DNA from: Nostoc sp. LEGE 12450
Lineage (GTDB): Bacteria; Cyanobacteriota; Cyanobacteriia; Cyanobacteriales; Nostocaceae
DNA length: 59,484 nt
Reading direction: 5' to 3'
Assembly: GCF_015206895.1 (NCBI RefSeq)
Contig: NZ_JADEXU010000034.1
Span: 1-59,484 of the forward strand
This document shows positions 9,522 to 17,025 of this stretch, piece by piece. The notes beneath the pieces are model-generated. The model did not search any database. It had not been told where the DNA came from and was given only the letters and a program-made list of their open reading frames with translations. The position numbers were made by a program, and so were the translations under genes. The stretch's first letter is position 1, and the number at the start of each line of letters is the position of its first letter.

Positions 9522-10460
9522 TCAATTGAAAGGTTGAGAATATTTGCGAGTAGCAGCTAAAGACTTTGCTTCAATAAAAATTTGTTTTATTTCAGGATGT
9601 TTTTGGCGAATTTTTATTTCTAAACGTTCTACAGTTAATGCTATTTCTTCACCTGTGAGATTTTTAGAAAACTGGATTTCCAAGTTGAGTAATACTTCCT
9701 GTGGAGCAAGTTGCATTGTTAGTACCCGAATAACCTCTTGTACCCCTAGTTCTGTTTTTGATAAAGAACGGATATTGGCTATAGTTTGAGGATTAGCACT
9801 TTCACCAACTAATAATCCTTTACTTTCTCTAGCTAGTAAGACTGCTACTATAGACAAGATAATACCAATAATAATAGAGGCAATACCATCAAAATAAACA
9901 TTATTAAATAAATGGCCTAAAAAAATTCCGATCAAAGCCACAATTAAGCCTAAAATTGCGGCAGTATCCTCAAATAATATTGTAAATACTGTTGGGTCTT
10001 TACTGTTTTTGATTGCTTGCCAAAAATTTTGCTTACCCTTGGTCGGCAAAAATTCTTTTAAAGCTACAGTCCAAGAAAAGCTTTCCAATATTATTGCCAT
10101 ACTCAATACAATATAATTCCATATTGGATCTTCTAAAGGGCTGGGGTTAATTAAATGAGTAATTCCTTCATAAATTGACATCCCACCACCAATTGCAAAG
10201 ATCAGGATAGCAACGATAAAAGTCCAGAAATAAAGTTCTTGACCGTATCCAAAGGGATGGCTATCATCTGCTGGTTTTTGACTTCTGTGCAGTCCTAGCA
10301 AAAGTACAAGTTGGTCGCCTGTATCTACAACTGAATGAATCCCCTCAGAGATCATGGCGGAACTGCCAGTAATGGAGGCGGCGATAAATTTAGTAATTGC
10401 GATCGCTAAATTAGACCCTATCGCTGCAAAGATTGTTTTTTTAGATGAATCAGTTGCCAT
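9522..10460 (-). CDS. Cation diffusion facilitator family transporter
   Basis: 312 residues from ATG at 10458-10460. It has about six hydrophobic segments, an early signature SGSSAMISEGIHSVVDTGDQ with the HxxxD metal-site pair, HPFGYGQELYFW just after the second segment, and FEDTAAILGL in the fifth. The C-terminal ~90 residues form the cytoplasmic dimerisation domain (QEVLLNLEIQFSKNLTGEE). Known of the family: proton-coupled export of Zn, Fe, Mn or Co; the ED-type motif in the fifth segment differs from the classical HD-type, so the metal cannot be read from sequence. It sits between glucoamylase and glucose-dehydrogenase-like genes on the same strand. Confidence 0.88.
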   Translation of the reverse strand: MATDSSKKTIFAAIGSNLAIAITKFIAASITGSSAMISEGIHSVVDTGDQLVLLLGLHRSQKPADDSHPFGYGQELYFWTFIVAILIFAIGGGMSIYEGITHLINPSPLEDPIWNYIVLSMAIILESFSWTVALKEFLPTKGKQNFWQAIKNSKDPTVFTILFEDTAAILGLIVALIGIFLGHLFNNVYFDGIASIIIGIILSIVAVLLARESKGLLVGESANPQTIANIRSLSKTELGVQEVIRVLTMQLAPQEVLLNLEIQFSKNLTGEEIALTVERLEIKIRQKHPEIKQIFIEAKSLAATRKYSQPFN

Positions 10461-10617
10461 GAGCGTAAATAAGAGCTATCCAGAAACTTAGTTGCATCGT
10501 GCATCCCACCTACAATCTCGTGTCTGACAGTTAGAAGTAAACTATCAGAAGGTATAAGATAGCTTTACTATGAGATTCATATTTGATTGCCTGAAAAACC
10601 CCTCTACAACTCAAAAA

Positions 10618-10668
10618 GCCTTATTGCTTATTGCCTCTTGCCTTTTTTCCTATTGCCTCTTACCTTTA
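10618..10668. repeat. TTGCCTC-type heptamer tandem repeat
   Basis: Imperfect tandem copies of TATTGCC / TCTTGCC abut the 3' end of the glucose-dehydrogenase-like gene. Reverse orientation of the 6831 and 9411 repeats. Confidence 0.65.
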
Positions 10669-11478
10669 ACCATTTTCCGTAAATCCTGGATACAAGGTCA
10701 TACCACCATCTACAAATAGTGTTGTACCGTTAACATAATCGGAGTCATCAGAAGCCAACCAAACTGCTGCTTTGGCAATATCTTCAACATTTCCTACACG
10801 TTTTGCCGGAATCAGTTTTAGTAACTTTGCTTCTGCTTCGGGAGTATCCCAAGCTGATTTGTTAATGGGGGTTTTGATAGCACCAGGAGCAATACTATTA
10901 ACGCGAATTTTGTGGGGAGCTAGTTCTTGAGCAATACTTTTCATCATCATATTAATACCACCTTTGCTAGTAGCATAATTAACATGACCTGCCCAAGGGA
11001 TTACTTCATGCACGGAACTCATGCAAATAATTTTACCTGCTGCACAAGAAATATCAGGCTTCACACCTCGACGTAAAAATTCCTTTGCAGCTTCCCTAGC
11101 ACACAAGAATTGTCCCGTCAGATTTATCCCAATAACTGCATTCCATTGCTCAATGGTCATATCGATAAATGCTGAATCTTTTTGAATGCCAGCATTACTT
11201 ACTAAAATATCAATAGTGCCAAATTCTTGAAGCGTTTTGCTAAACATCGCTTTTACTTGGTCTTCTTTGCTGACATCGGCTTGAATAGCGAACGCTTCTC
11301 CATTATTAGCTTTGATATCATCAACAATTTTGTGGGCTGATTCAGCTTCAGAATGGTAGTTGATGGCTACTGCTGCACCTGATGTAGCCAAATTGCGAGC
11401 AATGGCTTCACCAATCCCAGAACTAGCACCTGTCACCAGTGCTTTTTGACCTTTAAGCAGGTAAGGGGAATAGCTCAT
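10666..11478 (-). CDS. Glucose 1-dehydrogenase-like short-chain dehydrogenase
   Basis: 270 residues from ATG at 11476-11478. A classical short-chain dehydrogenase: cofactor motif TGASSGIG near residue 16, NNAG-equivalent VSNAGIQ, catalytic Ser in SSVHEVIPWAGHVN, Tyr-x-x-x-Lys as YATSK, and PGAIKTPIN. The SVHEVIPW stretch is characteristic of Bacillus-type glucose 1-dehydrogenases, which oxidise beta-D-glucose to gluconolactone with NAD(P). Near the glucoamylase it could use the glucose released there; that link is inference. The stop overlaps the edge of a tandem heptamer repeat, so its last residues may have been changed by repeat growth. Confidence 0.86.
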   Translation of the reverse strand: MSYSPYLLKGQKALVTGASSGIGEAIARNLATSGAAVAINYHSEAESAHKIVDDIKANNGEAFAIQADVSKEDQVKAMFSKTLQEFGTIDILVSNAGIQKDSAFIDMTIEQWNAVIGINLTGQFLCAREAAKEFLRRGVKPDISCAAGKIICMSSVHEVIPWAGHVNYATSKGGINMMMKSIAQELAPHKIRVNSIAPGAIKTPINKSAWDTPEAEAKLLKLIPAKRVGNVEDIAKAAVWLASDDSDYVNGTTLFVDGGMTLYPGFTENG

Positions 11479-12104
11479 AATGCTTTCAATACTTTTAAAA
11501 AGTGTATTCTTTGTAAGTGGCTGAAGACTTGCATAATATAATAATTTTGCTTGCTTCGCGCGTAGTATTGCCTTAGCAAATTTAGATTATCAAATCTTTA
11601 AATTATCGAATTAAACAAACAAAATCTTTTAGTATCTTAAGTGAACCTAGTATTTTCCTAATCTATCCAGAGAAAGATAAAAGGTATATTCTTTTACTGA
11701 CAATATTTCAATTAATTGTCATTTCTATGACAATAGTATGTCTTTATTTGTAAGATTTGTTAAGTTATAGATTTAAAGGCTATTTCAATCTGAACCATAA
11801 TTTATGGTATATTCAGAGAAACCTGGCTTATCAGTTTTAGTTGATATCGATTGGTATATTCAATAAACGAAAACTCTAGCTATTTTGATTAGTTTTTATG
11901 CTTAAATAAATAATCGCTAAAAAATAGTAAATGTGAGTAAATTCTAAAATCAGAATTTACTTTAAAATTTTAAGTGCATCACAATTTTTAAATCTTTTTT
12001 AATTACTTTAGCTGCGGCTTTAGCACTAGCATTCTTGACAATATGAATGATGCGTTAGGTGGATAGCATCTATCTACATATTTAGACTTATAAGGTAAAA
12101 AGCG
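11479..12104. other. AT-rich spacer upstream of the alternative oxidase cluster
   Basis: About 626 bases with no gene visible. It separates the divergent glucose-dehydrogenase-like gene from the respiratory cluster, so the cluster's promoter should lie here. TGACAAT boxes occur at 11698-11704 and 11728-11734, with the inverted copy ATTGTCA at 11715-11721. A TTGACA at 12035-12040 has no convincing -10 at normal spacing. I did not find a clean GTA-N8-TAC NtcA site. Confidence 0.5.
11698..11734. promoter_or_regulatory. TGACAAT triple box, possible operator
   Basis: TGACAAT (11698-11704), ATTGTCA (11715-11721) and TGACAAT (11728-11734) alternate in orientation. The first and second form an inverted repeat with a 10-base centre. 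The site is about 370 bases upstream of the first gene of the oxidase cluster. Function is inference only. Confidence 0.25.
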
Positions 12105-12599
12105 ATGCCTGCTCTGTCTCTGAATAGCCAAAATTTACCATACCCTGACCCTCTACATCCCATCATTGTCCACTTCGTAATCGCAATGGTGCTTTTTTCT
12201 TTCGTGTGCGATGTTCTAGGCTATTTCACCCGTAACGTGCGTTTATTTGAGGTGAGTTTCTGGAATATGTTTGTTGCTGCGATCGCAATTTTCATCGCGA
12301 TTATCTTTGGCCAGTTTGAAGCAGGACTAGCCCAAGCCCAGAAAGCGGCCCAGTCAACGCTGAATTATCATACCGTCTTGGGTTGGTCACTGGGGGCAAT
12401 TGTTGCCGCGATCGCAGCTTGGCGTTTTGTGATTCGCAATCGCAGCCCCCGAAAAGTACCACCTGCTTACCTTGGGGCTGCAACATTGTTAGTCTGCCTA
12501 GTATTTTTGCAAGTGTATTTGGGGAGTAAACTGTTTTGGGTGTATGGGTTGCACGTTGAACCTGTAGTTCAAGCCATGAAACAGGGAGTTTCACCATGA
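12105..12599 (+). CDS. DUF2231-type membrane protein, first gene of the oxidase cluster
   Basis: 164 residues, ATG start preceded by AAGG. Four hydrophobic segments are visible. The motif HPIIVHFVIAM near residue 20 is the DUF2231 signature, and LHPIIVH supplies histidines that could bind haem or a metal. Its stop overlaps the next start by four bases (ATGA), so the two DUF2231 genes are translationally coupled. The pair leads directly into coxB-coxA-coxC. I infer a role in assembling or feeding the oxidase; no function is established from the sequence. Confidence 0.8.
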   Translation: MPALSLNSQNLPYPDPLHPIIVHFVIAMVLFSFVCDVLGYFTRNVRLFEVSFWNMFVAAIAIFIAIIFGQFEAGLAQAQKAAQSTLNYHTVLGWSLGAIVAAIAAWRFVIRNRSPRKVPPAYLGAATLLVCLVFLQVYLGSKLFWVYGLHVEPVVQAMKQGVSP

Positions 12600-13189
12600 A
12601 CCCGCAACTGATTGAACAGTTGAGATTACGGCTGGGTGCTAACGGATTACCTTATGAGATTCCTATACATCCGCAGTTGGTGCATCTAACCCTCGGTTTA
12701 TTTATCATTGCCATTCTTTTTGATATAGCAGGGGTGCTGTTTTCTTTAGAAAAACCTATTTTCAAATTTTTGGGATTGGCTGCCATCCGTTCTAGCTTTT
12801 TTGATGTCGCCTGGTACAACCTGATAGCAGCAGCAGGTATCACATTTTTCACGGTTGCGGCTGGTTTTTTTGAGCTACTTTTGGCAAATCCACCAGTCGA
12901 TCAAAAGAGTGCTTGGGGATTGAGTGCTGGTTGGACAATGCTTTTACATGGTTTGGGTGGGGTTTTGCTGTTGGGGATCATTGTCGCCATGACTGTATGG
13001 AGAGGTTTGCAACGCTATCGCTGGCGTAAGGATGCTTCCAGACAGGTGCAGTGGAGTTACTTGTTAGCAGGGATTGCAATACTAGGCATATTATATGTTC
13101 ACGGAACATTGGGGGCGCATTTGGGAGAAGAATTTGGGATTCATGTTACTGCTGCTAATACCATTTCTAAAAATGTTTACACCAAATAA
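12596..13189 (+). CDS. Second DUF2231-type membrane protein
   Basis: 197 residues, ATG at 12596 overlapping the previous stop by four bases. The motif IPIHPQLVHLTLGLFIIA near residue 20 and YVHGTLGAHLGEEFGIHV near the C-terminus carry conserved-looking histidines, with four hydrophobic segments between. It is about 30 residues longer than its neighbour but clearly of the same kind, so the pair probably arose by duplication and may form a heterodimer. The next gene, coxB, begins 15-25 bases downstream, which places it in the oxidase operon. Confidence 0.8.
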   Translation: MNPQLIEQLRLRLGANGLPYEIPIHPQLVHLTLGLFIIAILFDIAGVLFSLEKPIFKFLGLAAIRSSFFDVAWYNLIAAAGITFFTVAAGFFELLLANPPVDQKSAWGLSAGWTMLLHGLGGVLLLGIIVAMTVWRGLQRYRWRKDASRQVQWSYLLAGIAILGILYVHGTLGAHLGEEFGIHVTAANTISKNVYTK

Positions 13190-13213
13190 TTAAACGAGAA
13201 TTTATTGAATTTT

Positions 13214-14134
13214 ATGTTTAGTGTTTTTGAATATGTATTAATAGCGGTTTATGTAGCAGTGCTGCTCGTCGTCAGTCGGTGGATTGGCCAGCAGGCGTTT
13301 TCTTGGATGCCTCCGCAAGCTACAGCAGAAGCACAACGGGTAGATGATTTATTTAGCTTCTTAGTCTCAATTGGAGCATTTATCTTACTTGGGCTAATTG
13401 GCGTTATGGTTTATGCGATCGCATTCCATCGCGCTCCTCCAGAAGACTACAGCGAGGGACACCCCTCTAGAGGTGATGCGAGGCTAGAAATATTGTGGAC
13501 AGCAACCCCAACTTTGTTAGTAGTGTGGATTGCTTTCCAAAGCTTCAATATTTATCAGCAATTAGATATTTTGGGTCTGAAGCAAATCGTGCATTTGCAT
13601 ACACCCCTAGAATCTGCACCCGCTTATGCCGAAACCGTCAGCGATGCCCCCAAACCTGCATCTGAAACTATTGATGTTTTCGTTAAGCAGTGGGATTGGT
13701 CTTTTCGTTATCCAAATAACGTTACTAGCAATCAACTACATCTGCCGATCAATCGTAGCACTCGCTTAAATCTGCAAGCGCAGGATGTGATCCACGGTTT
13801 TTACGTCCCTGAGTTTCGCTTAAAGCAGGATATTATTCCAGGGCGCGACATTGATATTGTGCTAACACCCATTCGCCCAGGCAAATATCGGCTGAAAGAT
13901 TCTCAATTTAGCGGTACTTACTTTGCCTTAATGGAAACGGATGTATACGTTGAATCGCTCGATCGATATAACCAGTGGCTCACGCAAACTGCTAATAGCG
14001 AACCAACTCCAGTAAATCAAGCAGTTGCCGAAAATATCCAACCACCAAAAACATTGTTTAATAGCGGCTGGTCAAACCAATTAAAAATTAAAAATATAAA
14101 ATTACAAATTGCAAGACGCTCACGGACTCGCTAA
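13214..14134 (+). CDS. coxB: Alternative oxidase subunit II (CoxB) lacking CuA ligands
   Basis: About 306 residues from ATG 13214; a TTG at 13205 with GAGAA upstream is a possible start three codons earlier. Three N-terminal hydrophobic segments are followed by a cupredoxin domain (IDVFVKQWDWSFRYP, DVIHGFYVPEFRLKQDIIPG). In normal subunit II the CuA loop reads C-x-x-x-C-x-x-x-H-x-x-M; here it is DSQFSGTYFALM, so both cysteines and the second histidine are gone. Known of the family: loss of CuA marks quinol oxidases, including the cyanobacterial ARTO. It therefore should accept electrons from plastoquinol rather than cytochrome c6. The last ~18 residues (after LFNSGW) are Lys/Arg-rich and are read from an AT-rich repeat. 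Confidence 0.9.
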   Translation: MFSVFEYVLIAVYVAVLLVVSRWIGQQAFSWMPPQATAEAQRVDDLFSFLVSIGAFILLGLIGVMVYAIAFHRAPPEDYSEGHPSRGDARLEILWTATPTLLVVWIAFQSFNIYQQLDILGLKQIVHLHTPLESAPAYAETVSDAPKPASETIDVFVKQWDWSFRYPNNVTSNQLHLPINRSTRLNLQAQDVIHGFYVPEFRLKQDIIPGRDIDIVLTPIRPGKYRLKDSQFSGTYFALMETDVYVESLDRYNQWLTQTANSEPTPVNQAVAENIQPPKTLFNSGWSNQLKIKNIKLQIARRSRTR

Positions 14135-14225
14135 CGCTGCGCTATCAGTAGGGGCTTGTACCCAAAATTAATTAAAAATTATTATTTCTTTCAATTTTTA
14201 ATCTTTAATTTTCAATTTTTAATTA
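14060..14225. repeat. Repeat tract covering the coxB 3' end and coxB-coxA spacer
   Basis: Tandem-like AATTAAAAATTAAAAAT variants start inside the last codons of coxB and resume after its stop (14163-14225). Between them, at about 14115-14146, is a small palindrome-like element (core CTCGCTAACGCTGCGCTATC) of the dispersed kind common in this window. The tract probably arrived by insertion and extended or replaced the end of CoxB. Confidence 0.6.
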
Positions 14226-14276
14226 AAACTGATACACCTGCTCAACCTGGCATTGCCAATAAAAGGAAGCAAAATA

Positions 14277-15953
14277 ATGACACATGATTTTAGTCAAGAT
14301 ATTACCGGGGATCGAGAATCGAAAAATTCCCAGAATCAAGAGGGTAATAATTGGCAACAATATTTCACCTTCAACACCGATCATAAGGTGATTGGAATTC
14401 AGTACATGGTGATGACCTTCATTTTCTTCCTGATTGGCGGGCTGTTGGCGATGCTCATTCGGGCTGAATTGCTCACCCCAGAATCGAATCTGGTCGATCG
14501 CCCGCTTTATAACGGGTTATTCACCATGCACGGGACAATCATGATTTTCCTGTGGATTATTCCCTTCAATGCAGGTCTTTCTAACTACTTAGTACCACTA
14601 ATGATTGGAGCGCGGGATATGGCTTTTCCCTTGCTCAACGCCATCTCTTTTTGGATTTTGCCACCCGCAGGTCTTTTACTACTATCTAGCTTCTTCCTCC
14701 CAAACGGGACTGCACAATCTGGCTGGTGGTCTTATCCGCCAATTAGTCTGCAAATTCCAGGTGGTGAACTGATTAACGGTGAATTTATTTGGATAGTCAG
14801 CCTAGTTTTAATCGGCATCTCTTCCATTATGGGGGCTGTCAACTTTGTGACAACCATCTTTTGGATGCGCGCCCCAGGAATGACATTTTTTCGGATGCCT
14901 GTGTTTGTTTGGTCAGTTTTCAGCGCCCAGTTATTGCAACTGATTAATTTGCCTGCCTTGACAGGTGCATTGATCCTGTTGTTGCTTGACCTATCCGTTG
15001 GCACACAATTCTTTCAACCGGATGGGAATGGCGATCCCGTCATTTACCAACATCTATTTTGGTTCTACTCTCACCCAGCAGTTTATATCATGGCACTACC
15101 AGCCTTCGGTATTTTTGCTGAGGTTTTACCTGCATTTTCTCGCAATCCCCTATTTGGTTATCGGTCAGTTGCGATCGCAACCTTGGGTATTGCTTTTATC
15201 AGCATCTTCGTTTGGGCACATCACATGTTCACCAGTGCAACCCCTGGTTGGATGCGGATGACCTTCATGGCTACTTCAATGTTAGTTGCCATACCTACCG
15301 GCATTAAAGCCTTCGCTTGGACTGCCACTATCTGGAGGAGCAAGCTACATCTAGAGACACCAATGCTGTTTGCAATGGGAGGTGCAGCCATGTTTATTTT
15401 TGGCGGTGTTACTGGTGTAATGCTTGCTGCCACGCCATTTGATATCCACGTTAATAATACTTACTTTGTTGTGGGACACTTCCACTACATCGTTTTTAAC
15501 ACGATTACAATGGCAATCTTCGCGGCAATTTACTACTGGTTTCCTAAAATAACTGGAAGAATGTATGCTGAGGGTTGGGGCAAGTTACATTTTTGGCTGA
15601 CCTTTATTCCTGCCAATATTACCTTCTTCTCTATGCACCCATTAGGTTTACAAGGGATGCTACGCCGAGTTTCTTCCTACGATCCACAGTATCAAGGATG
15701 GAACGTCATCGCTAGCTTGGCATCATTCTTACTAGGAACATCTACGCTGCCTTTTATTGCTAACATAGTAGGCTCTTGGCTTTATGGGCCGAGGGCAGTT
15801 GACAATCCTTGGCACGCTAGTGGATTAGAATGGACAACCTCTTCACCACCTCCACGAGATAACTTTGAAGAGATTCCAATTGTCACAAGACCTCCTTATG
15901 ACTACGGCAATCCAAAATACTCAATCATCGAAAATTCTAATAATGGTGAGTAA
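14277..15953 (+). CDS. coxA: Terminal oxidase subunit I (CoxA), A2-type haem-copper oxidase
   Basis: About 558 residues. ATG 14277 is chosen because AAGGAAG lies 8 bases upstream; a TTG at 14253 is in frame. Twelve membrane helices. Haem and copper ligands are present: FTMHG (low-spin haem His), YSHPAVY (CuB His and cross-linked Tyr), WAHHMF, and VVGHFHY. The D-channel aspartate (GARDMAFPLLN) and the K-channel lysine (IPTGIKAF) are kept, but the glutamate of A1 oxidases (HPEVY) is replaced by Ala, with YS before HP. That YSHPxVY pattern defines the A2 subfamily. It catalyses reduction of oxygen to water with proton pumping likely. In operon with coxB and coxC. Confidence 0.93.
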   Translation: MTHDFSQDITGDRESKNSQNQEGNNWQQYFTFNTDHKVIGIQYMVMTFIFFLIGGLLAMLIRAELLTPESNLVDRPLYNGLFTMHGTIMIFLWIIPFNAGLSNYLVPLMIGARDMAFPLLNAISFWILPPAGLLLLSSFFLPNGTAQSGWWSYPPISLQIPGGELINGEFIWIVSLVLIGISSIMGAVNFVTTIFWMRAPGMTFFRMPVFVWSVFSAQLLQLINLPALTGALILLLLDLSVGTQFFQPDGNGDPVIYQHLFWFYSHPAVYIMALPAFGIFAEVLPAFSRNPLFGYRSVAIATLGIAFISIFVWAHHMFTSATPGWMRMTFMATSMLVAIPTGIKAFAWTATIWRSKLHLETPMLFAMGGAAMFIFGGVTGVMLAATPFDIHVNNTYFVVGHFHYIVFNTITMAIFAAIYYWFPKITGRMYAEGWGKLHFWLTFIPANITFFSMHPLGLQGMLRRVSSYDPQYQGWNVIASLASFLLGTSTLPFIANIVGSWLYGPRAVDNPWHASGLEWTTSSPPPRDNFEEIPIVTRPPYDYGNPKYSIIENSNNGE

Positions 15954-15990
15954 CAAGTTAGACAAATTTTAATTACGAATTACGAATTAC

Positions 15991-16018
15991 GTAGCTTGCT
16001 TCTCGCCTTTGGCGAGTA
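15991..16018. repeat. Small dispersed palindrome-like repeat before coxC
   Basis: An element with core TTCTCGCCTTTGGCGAGTA interrupts a run of ACGAATT units (15971-15990 and 16019-16026). The CTCGCC / GGCGAG arms form a hairpin within 30 bases of the coxC start, so it may affect coxC translation. Confidence 0.55.
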
Positions 16019-16027
16019 TTACGAATT

Positions 16028-16687
16028 ATGCGTCGCACTCATATAGATGAAAGTCCTATCCGTTTTGATTTGTGGCGGCGACGCTTGCCAAATTGGTTAC
16101 AGCGCTTCTTACCAAGCGGTGGCGGTAGTCATGAAGATCATCATGGTAAAGGAATGTTCGGATTTACCGTGTTCCTGCTGTCAGAAAGCATCATTTTTTT
16201 GAGTTTTATCTTTACTTATGTTGCTCTACGGCTTACTACTAAAAATTGGCTGCCACCCGGTATTTCGGGGCCGGAATTGTCTACAATTGTAGTTATTAAT
16301 ACGGTAGTATTACTTTCTAGTAGCTTTGTCATTCAACCAGCAGAAAATGCACTCAAGCGTAATCAAATCAAGAAATTTCGTTGGCTATGGTTAATAACGA
16401 TCGCAATGGGAAGTTACTTCTTAGCTGGTCTGCTAATTGAGTGGAAAAATCTCGATTTCAAGATTACTACAGGGTTAGTTGGTTCGACATTTTACTTACT
16501 AACAGGCTTCCACGGTCTACACGTCCTGGCTGGTGTTGTGCTTCAGATAATTATGCTGATTCGCTCTTTCATCCCAGGCAACTATAATAAAACTCACTTC
16601 GGGACAAGCGCGACTACTCTATTTTGGCACTTTGTTGATGTAGTTTGGGTCTTTCTTTTCTCGCTTCTCTACCTTTGGCGAGCATAA
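16028..16687 (+). CDS. coxC: Terminal oxidase subunit III (CoxC)
   Basis: 219 residues from ATG 16028. Five hydrophobic helices; MFGFTVFLLSESIIFLSFIF, TGFHGLHVLAGVV and LFWHFVDVVWVFLFSLLYLW are typical subunit III motifs. It has an acidic/histidine-rich cytoplasmic loop (GGGSHEDHHGKG) before the first helix. Subunit III stabilises the active-site subunit and its proton uptake path. The gene is third in the coxB-coxA-coxC order usual for cyanobacteria, 74 bases after coxA; the spacer contains a small hairpin repeat. Length is about normal for a cyanobacterial CoxC. Confidence 0.93.
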   Translation: MRRTHIDESPIRFDLWRRRLPNWLQRFLPSGGGSHEDHHGKGMFGFTVFLLSESIIFLSFIFTYVALRLTTKNWLPPGISGPELSTIVVINTVVLLSSSFVIQPAENALKRNQIKKFRWLWLITIAMGSYFLAGLLIEWKNLDFKITTGLVGSTFYLLTGFHGLHVLAGVVLQIIMLIRSFIPGNYNKTHFGTSATTLFWHFVDVVWVFLFSLLYLWRA

Positions 16688-16725
16688 AAACATTCAGAAA
16701 TACAAATATTTTCAGGAGTAATGTG

Positions 16726-16971
16726 ATGAATCTATTCTTACAAGAAATACCAGCCTCAGAACGTGCCCCGAAAACAATTCAAGAAACTCCAGCATCAAGT
16801 CAAGATCCACTAATTGCACGCGGATTACAAAAAGAGCAATATGCTGGCATTATTGGGCTAGCGATCGCTCTGATTGCTGCTGTCGGATTTTTTAGTCGCA
16901 GAGTGGAATATGCTATTGGATTTGCTGTGTTCCTCAGCGCTATTTTGATAGCTTTGTTTTTATTCATCTAG
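16726..16971 (+). CDS. 82-residue two-helix membrane protein in the oxidase operon
   Basis: Start chosen at ATG 16726: CAGGAG lies at 16713-16718 with normal spacing. A longer frame from 16645 overlaps coxC and is unlikely. The first ~40 residues are soluble and Gln/Pro/Ser-rich; then two hydrophobic segments (YAGIIGLAIALIAAVGFF and AIGFAVFLSAILIALFLFI) follow, separated by SRRVEY. I do not recognise a named family. Position between coxC and the NADH dehydrogenase, with 38 and 54 base spacers, suggests a small accessory subunit, comparable in size to bacterial subunit IV, but that is inference. Confidence 0.7.
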   Translation: MNLFLQEIPASERAPKTIQETPASSQDPLIARGLQKEQYAGIIGLAIALIAAVGFFSRRVEYAIGFAVFLSAILIALFLFI

Positions 16972-17025
16972 TAGAGATTTCATTAATAAAACATCCTGCT
17001 TTAACAAGATTTGCGAGGGATTATT

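Noticed and set aside
11990..12104. NtcA-activated promoter for the oxidase cluster
   Set aside because: Heterocyst expression would suggest it, but I could not find a GTA-N8-TAC box with a properly spaced -10.
16645..16725. Upstream extension of the 82-residue protein
   Set aside because: It overlaps coxC, starts with a poor codon context, and the internal ATG 16726 has a good ribosome site.
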